This document shows, one piece after another, positions 55,458-64,000 of a stretch of 64,000 bases of DNA. The stretch comes from Eublepharis macularius (taxonomy: Eukaryota > Chordata > Lepidosauria > Squamata > Eublepharidae): positions 17,431,926-17,495,925 of the forward strand of contig NC_072802.1 in NCBI RefSeq assembly GCF_028583425.1, in the 5' to 3' direction. The notes under the pieces were generated by a model. It was not told the origin of the DNA, made no database searches, and saw nothing but the letters and a program-made list of their open reading frames with translations. How positions within the stretch are numbered: the stretch's first letter is position 1; the number at the start of each line of letters is the position of its first letter. The position numbers and the translations under genes are program-made.

Positions 55458-58400
55458 CTGAGGAAGGAGTGGAAGCAGAATCAATCAAATGCCGTACAAA
55501 ATGGAATCAAAGAAAGACCGTGCTGTGTTCTGACTAACAAATGTCTCTCAAAGGTGTCCATTCTGAAAGCACAGCCCCTGGAGCTTGAGAGCCAGTCACA
55601 CTTATTGTGGCTTGTTTGACTGAAATATAATGGTCCTGCTCAAAATAAAAATGTCTTGTGCAGAAATCTAACAAAAAATCAAAAAGCTTCTTGCACATGA
55701 AAAGCAATTGGCAGTTTTAAGGTGATCTTTTAAAGTGTTATGTTCAATATAACTTACCAGATTTTTAAAAGGCAGGGCTTTTTGTATTTGGTACAAAATC
55801 ACAATCTAAGTAAAACAGTTCTATAAAAGGTGTGCAGGAGAATGGACCAGCAATGTAATGTGTGTCTAACACTAAGATACCATCTTGTAGTTAAAAAATT
55901 GGCATACAAGTGTTTGTCAGAATATAATCAACACTTTCACAATTAAGGTGGCTGTACCATTTCAGTTTATGACAGAATGTTCCCACTCGTGTGGTGTTCC
56001 ACAAGCATCTGTCCTTTTTGCCAATGCTTTTTAATATCTGCATTAGATTTTTAAGTGAGATCACTTGGAGCTGTGATATTTCCTTTGAAGCAGTAGTCTC
56101 TGATCTCAAGCAGTACCTGGATGCTGCAGTTAGAATGAATCCAGGATGATTGTACTTGAGGGTATTGTGTCCCCTCCCACCACTGGGTGAAATGGTACAG
56201 GTTCTAAAGAATCTATGAGTTTTGAGATGCTGCACTGTTAGAAAATCAGGTCAACAGAGAGACAGAAAATGTCTCAGATTCAAGTGATCTTACACCATGC
56301 TGACCCAGCCTTCTGCAACTTCTAGGCTAGAATGCAGCATACTCTATGCAGTTCCGCCCTTGAAGACAATTCAGACATTTCAACTGGTACAAAATACAGT
56401 GATTTGTCTATTGGCTGGATTGTGTTGGTGCAACTGTATCACATTCACTTCTCACAGCTCCACTGGTTACCTATATGTTTTCAGGCTTACTACGAGGGGC
56501 TGGGGGTCCTACACCTTCAAAATCTTGGACTCACGTATTTAGGGCAGTTTCTCTTGGAATGAGCCAATGCACTAACATCAACACTCCCAATCATTTCTCT
56601 TGACTGCTTCCCCCCTCGTGATCATTACATCAGCTGCAGCTTCGTATGTGGTCCCTGTGGAACCACCATCTGGGGGGATTAGGAGGGCAGCAACTTTTTC
56701 AGAGTGTTACAAGCACTGCACAGCAGCGTTGTTTAGGAGGGAGGGAGGGTGACATTTTTGTCTGCTGTTTATTTAGAGGTTTGGGAATCATTTATTTTTA
56801 TTCTATCAAATTTATACCTTGCCCTCCCCATGAGTGGGCTCAGGGCGGCTAACAGCATACATTATAAAATTAAAAACCATATACATATCTAAAAACCATT
56901 AAAACAATACAAACAACTGCCACCATGATCAACTCAGGCTATAAGAAGTATCTTAAAAACCATGTACATAGCTGCGGCACAGCCCAGGGCAGCCGCTAGT
57001 GGAGAACAGGATGTGGCAAACAGCAATGGGACAATTCACTGGCTCTCAACTATAGGCCTGGTGGAACATCTTTGTTTTGAAATTGTGGGATTGTAACAGG
57101 CCCTGCAGGGCCTGTATCTCAATCGGGAGTGTGTTCCACCAGTCCGGAGCCAGGGCCAGAAACGCTGTCAGTTGACTATTTTGTATTGATTTGGGCTATG
57201 CCTTACTACAAGCATACTTCTTTTATAAACTGTTTTGAACCTCCTTGAGCAGGTGGAAAGTCAGGCTAGAAATGTTTTAATAAACAGAGGACACTTACAG
57301 GAAACTATCATGCTGGGGAAATAGGCCCTAGCCCAGCTTTCTCTTCAACATGCTACTACTCTGTATGCGAGAATACATTCTGGGGTAGGTAAGAAGCATT
57401 CCCAATCTGCAGTCCGAAGTAGTACAGCCCATGTATGTACTACTTGACCAATTACTGTTTTTTCCAAGAACAAGGCCTTAGAGCTCTGGAATTTGTTATA
57501 ATTCCATACCCATGAATGTCTGCCGAATAAACCAAACTCCTACAAGACTGTTACCATTTTCATAAGCTGTAGGCCATCTTATTCAGAAAAACAAAGAAAT
57601 ATATATGAAAATTGTAAACACCTGCAATCTCAGATTTTAATTATGGGAAAGTCACCAAATGATAAAATGCAAAATCAACAATATTATGTGAAGAAAACAT
57701 GCTACACAGTGTCTTCCAGACACAAAAAAATGTTAGTCTGGCATTGATTTTGCTACAGATAAGCATTTAGTTGTTCCTCCTTTGAAGAATAATATATGGA
57801 TCTTTTTTGTAACAGATTATTATTTGACTTTAGGAGAAAGAATTATTTTGAACTTACCTGATCAACTTCCCTCCCATAGGCAAGTTGTAAAATGTAAACA
57901 ATGGAATCTCCTTTCATTGGCTGCAAAGGTTCCCATGTGACCTCACAGATGTTGTCTCCTAGCAGATGTACTTTGGGTGCTGCAAACAGAGAATCCAAAA
58001 CCCATGACTCAGAATTTAGGAAGTCATTTTAATACGGGTAACAAACACATGTCTTTTCTCTCACTTGCACCACGATCAAGTAGGGATGTTCCTATTTCCT
58101 CACCTGCCTCCTACCATGAATTTATGGACAAAATGTGGACTGAGATGTAACATCTACCACTTGGAAAACAGGGTCAAGAACACTATTTGTATACTGAGAC
58201 AGTGCAGAAAGTGAATTCTAATGGATTGCAAAGATCAGCCAGTATATGCCGGTCTCAAGCCTAAAATATGTCTGATCATCAGATAGATAATGCTGACTTT
58301 TATTAGAACTAGGAGCAGGTACCCTATTGCTTGCAAAATATATAGTCAATATTTATTACACTTTATATCCTGGCTCTTGCAGTGTGTCCTAGTGGTTTCC

Positions 58401-61400
58401 CATCCAAGAAATCACCTACTGAGCCTCAGCAACGCTGCAGCATTCAGCTCCCAGACCATTCACTAGGTCATTTGGCTTGCAAGGATGTGATAAGTACAAA
58501 ATATTTTGAGCCAGTTCATACCGGTGGAACATGTGCTCACTTTTGGCTACAGGATCCCTCCTAGGAACAAAGAAGGGCTTAGTTCTCATCTATAAGCTAG
58601 CCCTACATATCTTCAACAATAAGCACACATTCATCTCAGTGCTGTGGTAGGCTTTGATTTTGGCATGAAAGCTGCCATTTCAGTGGAGGTGGGCGCTGAA
58701 GCTCCTGTTAAAAAACAAGTCACTCTTTGCAGTATCTGTGTCCGGAGCAGCTCCCGACTGCCCTGGACTTAGGGCCAACACTCAATCCAAGCCTGCAGCC
58801 GTGCCCTAAGAGGAGCCCAGCAGCCCCGGGCCTGGAGACCCCGCAGGGGGCTTTCTCTCCCAGGCCACACTTACCAGCCACTCCCACACCAGGGAAGGAG
58901 CCGCACCGGGTCGAGGGCAAGCCAGAGGAGCCCACGGCACAGCTGAGAGGTGCAGCAATGCGGAGCCCGCTGGTCAGCTAGGCGTGGCGGCAGTGCGTCC
59001 TCGCAGTCAGGCAGCAGCCAGGAGCTTGTGGAAAGGCTGGTCGGCATGAAGGCACGAGTGCGGGAGCTGCCGCAGCGACCACCAGGGAGCCAGGACCCAG
59101 GCTTGCGGCTGCAGCCCAGCTGGGAGGCGATACAGGGGCCGGCCAGGCTGACCTGGGAGGACGCCAGGCGTGCCAGGACAGAGTCGAGGGCAGAAGGGCT
59201 GGTGAAGGGGGTGGTGTCGAGGGAGGATGGGAGTTCCCCGCTGATTGGGCAGAGGCTATGGCAGAGGTGGGGACTCCAGTGTGAGGGAAGGGAGCTTACC
59301 CTATCCCAAGGGAGAGCACCATATGGCACAGGTGAGGGGAGTGAGAGGAGAATAGGGCACGAGGGGTGATTGGTGGCCCTGGTAGGGGAGGGGTAGAAGG
59401 GTGCTATAAAAGAGGGGCCTTCCCATGAGGCTGGGGATGAGAGGCTGGTGTGAAGTGAGCAAGCCAGAGAGAGAGGGATAGAGTTCATAGCCAGCAGCCA
59501 GCAAGAGGATTGTGGTGAAGTAACCCCGCTCCCCTGCCTACTCTGAAACCAAGAGGAAAGGCCTGTCTACGCTCCCGGGAGGACGGCTGAAGCCGGGGTT
59601 GACCCGGTGCTGGGGGCAGAGGCTCACAATCTTCTTCCAGAGAAGGCAAAGTCACAGCTACAGTTTCAAAGGGTGTGTGTAAAGGCTTCGCATTTCAGTT
59701 AGTCTTCAGCCAACAGCCAGCTGCCTGGCAGCTCTGACCTGTGCTGATGTTACTCTTTTTGTTAAGTTAGCTAAAGACAGATCCGGGCCCATTCTCTGGC
59801 CAAGCCACTGCAACAAGCACTTGAGCAGAGCAACGAGGGTAGCGCTGATGCACACGGCAGCCGCCAGTGGCACGGGATGTGGCCGACGCCCCCTCCTGGG
59901 CCTGGGCCTGCCATGCCAAAACAAGGACCCAGGTGGTGATGGGGATATTTTGCTGGGGGCAACAAAAGCCCTTGAACCAGCCCAGAAACGGATTTTTAAA
60001 ATATGTCTGTCATGATGATATTTTAACTTCGCAGTGACAAATATTGGTTATCCTTGTAACCAGCCTGCAGTGGCTAAAAGAAGTTGGAAGGATGTTTTAA
60101 AAATAACTACAACAGTTTATGAAACAACCTAGCTAATCAGATCAAGGTCCAGATAACCCGTTCCAGGCAGTATCCAGCAATGCAGGCTCACCAAAACCTC
60201 TGGCTTTCCCTAAGCAGCACTTCTTATTCCTGCCCCAACACTCTGTTCTTTCAGGCGGGTAACTGTGCTGGTCTGCAGTAGAAGAGCAAGATTTAAATCC
60301 TTAAAGCACCTTAAAGACCAACACAGTTTCCAAGGTATAAGCTTTCTAGAGTTTAGCTCTCTTTTGACAAAGGAAGCTTTGACTCTGAAGCACTTGCACC
60401 CGGGAAATCTTACCGGCCTTTAAGGTGCTACTGGACTTGAATCTTGCCACTCGATCCTTGTCAACTGCCTAACCAAAAACGTTCCTCTGCTGTTCCCATA
60501 TCCTTCCCATATGACTGATCAAAGGCTTTGCTGAATTTTCCCCACGTAAGTCACAAGAGTTCTCAGCACAGCAGGCAATGGATGTCCTCACCTTTCAGAG
60601 CAGCTGGCGGAGATTTGGTTGTGGTGAACGCGTAAACTTCAGAAAACTCTCCGTCACCAGCATCGTTGCATGCTTGGATTTTAAAGTAGTATGTGGTGGA
60701 TTCGCTGAGTCGCTGCACTTTGTACGTGTGACAAGGTCCGCTGTAGACAGTGGAGAACCTGACCAAAAAAAAGTACGTGTGTAAGCTTGTTCTTTTGAAA
60801 AGGTAAATGTTCTGAAACACGGCACAAGCCCTGGCTGTACTATCCTGGCAAAGCAGCAGTGCTCTTTTCACTTAATGTGGTTAAGCCAAGGATCAATCAC
60901 TTGCATTTCCTTTTTAAAAAGTCATTACTGCTGTCACCCAACCAAAGAGAACTTGATTGACCAACTTAAACTCATACGAATGAGTCAGTATTAACTTGGC
61001 ATGGGGAAAAAATAGCACTAAAGAAAAAACCTGGTTGAAGACAATGTCTGTGTGCGTCAAACCAAACTTATTTTCTTCTCTCGCACAAGGAGATAATGCC
61101 TTTTTAAAAGACAGCATATGAAGTTTTTTTTAAGCTTTTGGAACAAACAAAAGTATTTTTTAAAATCAGCCTGCTTGAGTGGGGGACGTCATTTTAGTTT
61201 AAAACAAACAAAACAACTAACTGATCAAGCACAAATCTTGCGGCACCTCAACAACAAATACATTTTTGATCCTAATTAGAGGAGGAAAAGCCCTCTCAAT
61301 GCACCCTAAGCTGACACGGGCTTCTGCCAGTGTTTAGCGTGATCCACATGCTTGTTTGCATTGTTTTCTAATTCTGTAACCTTAGTCCTATTGCATTCTT

Positions 61401-61887
61401 CACTGAATGTCTTATGTAGCCTGATAGCATGGTTTTATGTTTGTCATTCACCTTGAGTCTAAGTGAGAAAGGCAGGTTACAAAGAAATAAATAGGGTTGC
61501 TACTGAATTTACAGCAGTAAACACTTGCAGCAGGCTGTCATTACGAGCACAGGAAACTCTGCCTCCCCTGACAAATGCAAGGTAGAACACTAAGAGATTT
61601 CTTTATGTTATGCGTAGCCTGCCTTTATCAATGAGGGTCAAAATGGATTTAAATGTGCTTAGGGTCATTCTCACCTGCCAAACCTGTCCTCCATCTGTAG
61701 GTTGAACTGGGTGGGATTGGCAATTAAAGCTCTGCTAGGACCTTCGCCCCATTTCAGTTTAAGGCTCTGGTAACTGAAGACAACACATTCCAGGTGTGGG
61801 GGATCCGGAGGTAAAGGCTTCGTTTTCGCTTTGATGGAAGGGCTGAAGGGACCAGCTCCAAGACTGTTGAAGGCCTGAACTCGGATC
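55140..61887 (-). CDS. FNDC3-family protein, C-terminal four exons (FNDC3C/FNDC3A-like)
   Basis: FNDC3 proteins are tail-anchored membrane proteins of the secretory pathway with a row of fibronectin type III domains. Four exons (61675-61887, 60592-60758, 57858-57979, 55140-55457; transcription leftwards) join with consistent phases. They encode the last FN3 repeats: IRVQAFNSLGAGPFS, KTKPLPPDPPHLECV and SLKLKWGEG; then YSGPCHTYKVQRLSEST and FKIQACNDAGDGEFSE; then APKVHLL and ICEVTWEPLQPMKGDS; then VYKGPETSFCF and NCEYRFRVCAGRQ. A Pro/Ser-rich linker, RRRALSDEQ and a C-terminal membrane anchor (FAFLLLIGFATVAILFAVII) end in QYFVIK. The end resembles FNDC3A, but the linker is too different for the well-conserved FNDC3A ortholog, and FNDC3B differs further. 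I favour an FNDC3C-type paralog. Upstream exons lie beyond 64000. Confidence 0.88.
55975..56550 (+). mobile_element. L2 LINE fragment, decayed (sense)
   Basis: 'gccaatgctttttaatatct' (the GSVLSPLLFNIYM motif region) and later 'ctccactggttacctatatg' (LHWLPI region) mark an old L2 reverse transcriptase. Confidence 0.55.
56790..57178 (-). mobile_element. L2 LINE 3' end, internally deleted (antisense)
   Basis: 'gccctccccatgagtgggct' 3' UTR and 'gtgtgttccaccagtccgga' repeat the L2 at 17480-17830. Confidence 0.7.
57180..57290 (+). repeat. LINE/SINE tail fragment
   Basis: 'cctccttgagcaggtggaaa' and 'agaaatgttttaataaa' look like a LINE 3' end. Confidence 0.35.
57858..57979 (-). CDS. FNDC3-like exon, antepenultimate FN3 boundary
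   Basis: The acceptor is ttctctgtttgcag and the donor gtaagt. Encodes (A)PKVHLLGDNICEVTWEPL and VYILQLAYGREVDQ. Too short to appear as a long open frame. Confidence 0.88.
58690..59640. other. GC-rich insertion-like block of unknown nature
   Basis: Sharp compositional change inside an AT-rich intron. Long open frames on both strands reflect composition. A TATA-like 'gctataaaagaggggcc' lies near 59402. It could be part of a fossil LTR retroelement or a processed insert; ends are not defined and no protein family is recognised. Confidence 0.3.
60250..60452. repeat. Penelope-like inverted pair
   Basis: 'gtgctggtctgcagtagaag', 'ttaaagcaccttaaagacca' and 'ttaaggtgctactggacttg' around 60360, same family as 48935. 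Confidence 0.5.
60592..60758 (-). CDS. FNDC3-like exon
   Basis: Acceptor after a T-rich tract (ttttttttggtcag), donor gtgagg. Encodes FSTVYSGPCHTYKVQRLSES and TTTKSPPAALK. Confidence 0.9.
60759..61674 (-). other. FNDC3-like intron
   Basis: Contains an L2/CR1-type tail at about 61320-61492 ('caccttgagtctaagtgaga'). Otherwise nothing is recognised. Confidence 0.6.
61675..61887 (-). CDS. FNDC3-like exon
   Basis: The acceptor is ctcatcctgtcttag and the donor gtgaga. Encodes (R)IRVQAFNSLGAGPFSPSI through LQMEDRFG. Confidence 0.9.
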
Positions 61888-64000
61888 CTAAGACAGGATG
61901 AGAGGAAGTAAGTTACAGTCACATTCAAATGACCCAGATGAACTTTAACATTTTAGAGTCACATGATGGGAAAACATCCACCTCCTTCAGAGCTGTCAGA
62001 TACAGAGGCCTCTTGCACCTTGAACAGCTGCATAGAAGATAGAATTTGGCTGGATATGGTCCCCGCCTTCTCCTGTGCTTTGCTAAATGAAAAGGCTCCA
62101 CCTAGTGGAATCCTCTCTCCATATGCAAACCTCAAAGCTACATCAGACCTCCCACCTGCCAGCCAGGAGTTGCCAGTGTTGTGTTCTGGATAAACACAAA
62201 CAAGGTTGTGTCAAGGGTCTGGATTTGGCCTCTACAGGTAGTGCAACTCCTCCACATCTCCGCAGGTCACCAACGCTGCCTCTTCTTAGCTACACTTCCT
62301 ATATCTCCCCTGTGACACCCCCAAAGAACTTCCCCTTTCCAACAACACTTCATGCTCCACCCTGTTCTACCCAAGGCCTAGTTCTGCCTAAAGCTGTGCT
62401 TCAAACTGTGGGAAGAGGCCCGCATGATGAAGTGCTCCCATGACATACAAGTATTACATACAGATTAGGTGGAACCCCATCTGTCTGTTCACGTGTTCCT
62501 GTGTGGATGAAGTATTTTTCCATGGAGGAACATCCAGTCCTGCGTGCTCCTAGCACTTCCATAAGAGTAAGGCCAGATTCTCTCTCCATGCAAGGGGGGC
62601 ACCCCTTATTTATCCCACTTTTATCCCACCTTTCTCCAGCAAAGCTCCAAGAGGTATACTTTGGATTTTGAAATTCTATCCTCCCAACAAGTTTGCAAGG
62701 GCATGTTAGGCTATGATAAGGTCACAGACCAATGTGGATTTGAATCCAGGTTCAGGTCTAAAATACTAGCCACTCTGTCACAGTGGCTCAATTCCCATGT
62801 TAGAAAATATGAAACTGCCTGATTCTACTGGCCCAGCTAACTCAGCACTGCCTATTCTGACTGCCCGTGGCTCTTAAGGACCTCTGCCAGGAAGTGACCC
62901 TTTCCTAACACTGACTGCACAAGATCTGCTACACTAAATCCTTATATAATCTGCTTGGAGGAGAGTCAGCGAGAAAGGCAGACGATAAGCAAAGGGAAAA
63001 AATCTGCCAGGCACGTGCCCCGCTGCTGAGCAATGGCACCTTCCATCCCTTACCTTCTAAGAATTCATAATAACCACTGATCGCTGACCACAAATAAAAC
63101 CTTCAAGCAGTACGAGGCCCCGAAAACTGTTTTCTTTAAAAAGGATGAAGCAGAAATTTACACATAACTTCAGGGCCAAACTAGGACAGAGTCATGAGAT
63201 GCTAGAACAATCTCTCTTTCAGAGAATGAAATGAACCTGCAGAAGCTGCAATAGTGTGTGTGCGTGCGTGGGGGGGGGGCAATTCCCCCCAGCAAAGATA
63301 CAAGATTCTAGAATTCACTCTGCTGCAGGGAGGAAAGTAACAGGGAGGAGCAAGTTTGCCTTTCTGATTATGACGGACACACAACCCTTTTACACTCACA
63401 CACTGGCTTCTTGTCCACTCCTAGATGCAGTAAAAAACACCTTTCCCTCACCCCCAGAGCCCCACCTCACCTCTCTCCTCCCATACACAGATTCCCCCCT
63501 GCCAGAGACTACTGGCCCTTCAGCTTCACCGCTCTCAGCAATGGTCTCTTGCTCCTTCAGCCAGTTCGGTCCTTTCTCCCTTGTCACCCATTTTGCTCAG
63601 AACCACCTCCTAGAATTACTAGAGTACGATGCCACCTCCCCAACTTCACTCAAATCTCACTGTTCTTGTGAAGCTCGACCCCCTCTAAACTAAAACTAAG
63701 CCTTATCCACTCAGTTTCCTCCTTGCCCCTTCTTTGGCCTTCCCACCTTCAAAAGTTGAGACTGCCTCAGGGCAGTGACTCATCTAATACTCCATAAAGC
63801 ACCAGGCACACTGATGGTGCTATAGATATGACAAATAATCTTGGGCCAAAAGAACAGCCCACAAGAAAAGCATTAACCACCACCACCCCTGCTGCTCCAA
63901 TCATATTCTCAACCCTGCACCTCCATTTCCATGATTAAAAAGGCACCAAAAAGTTGAGCGGCTGCTCACAGGTGTCCCACCTCTTGTCTAGTTAGGCCTT
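61888..64000 (-). other. FNDC3-like intron (open at window end)
   Basis: No further FN3 exon is found. Contains an antisense SINE at 62605-62800, a SINE 3' part at about 62806-62910 and an old LINE-like tail at about 63750-63835. Confidence 0.55.
62605..62800 (-). repeat. tRNA-derived SINE, decayed (antisense)
   Basis: 'ttatcccacctttctccagc', 'ggatttgaatccaggttcag' and 'actagccactctgtcacag'. Confidence 0.5.

Larger units (their letters stand above)
55458..57857 (-). other. FNDC3-like last intron
   Basis: Holds L2 fragments on both strands and a LINE tail. Nothing is recognised in 55458-55970 or 57300-57857. Confidence 0.7.
57980..60591 (-). other. FNDC3-like intron with GC-rich block
   Basis: Contains an unusual GC-rich stretch (58690-59640) and a Penelope-like pair (60250-60450). 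The rest is unremarkable. Confidence 0.6.

Noticed and set aside
58871-59488. 205-codon minus-strand and 139-codon plus-strand frames
   Set aside because: Both strands are open at once in a GC-rich block with no recognisable protein; not evidence for coding.

Overview
This is vertebrate nuclear DNA with spliced genes, long introns and dense interspersed repeats. The repeat mix (tRNA-derived SINEs with an L2-like tail, 5S-rRNA-derived SINEs, L2, BovB/RTE, L1, an R4/Dong-like LINE fragment, Penelope-like repeats with hammerhead-like cores, hAT and Harbinger-like miniature elements, a Helitron-like element) points to a squamate reptile. I cannot fix the family. I see no CRISPR array, rRNA gene or functional tRNA gene.

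Four protein-coding genes can be supported by exon-by-exon reading with matching splice phases. (1) The last two coding exons and the long 3' UTR of a RAB6-family small GTPase (plus strand, 1996-about 8200). Its upstream exons lie outside the window. (2) A complete six-exon STARD10-type START-domain lipid-transfer gene (plus, CDS 12374-27091) with a CpG-island promoter. (3) A complete two-exon class A GPCR of the ghrelin/motilin receptor family (plus, CDS 48066-51218). (4) The last four coding exons and 3' UTR of an FNDC3-family fibronectin-III membrane protein (minus, 52690-61887), running tail to tail with the GPCR. A CpG island at about 36830-37545 looks like the promoter and first coding exon of a further minus-strand transcript that I cannot continue.

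The four genes make sense together as one ohnolog block. In humans RAB6A and STARD10 sit on 11q13.4, RAB6B, GHSR and FNDC3B on 3q, MLNR and FNDC3A on 13q14, and RAB41 and the FNDC3C relic on X. The copies here match none of the familiar mammalian proteins closely, although RAB6A-type proteins are normally almost invariant. My reading is that this is the fourth (X-type) member of that 2R paralogon: a RAB41-like gene, a STARD10-like gene, a third ghrelin/motilin-type receptor and an FNDC3C-like gene, largely lost or decayed in mammals. Protein families are read directly from sequence. The ohnolog assignment is inference.

Between genes, the 27.2-48 kb interval is a repeat graveyard. It holds a hAT element with perfect 8-bp target duplications, a Helitron-like element carrying a 12-unit minisatellite, an L1 split by a BovB LINE, a solo LTR with a 5-bp duplication, an L1 with a twin-priming inversion, and a hAT nested inside a Harbinger-like miniature element.
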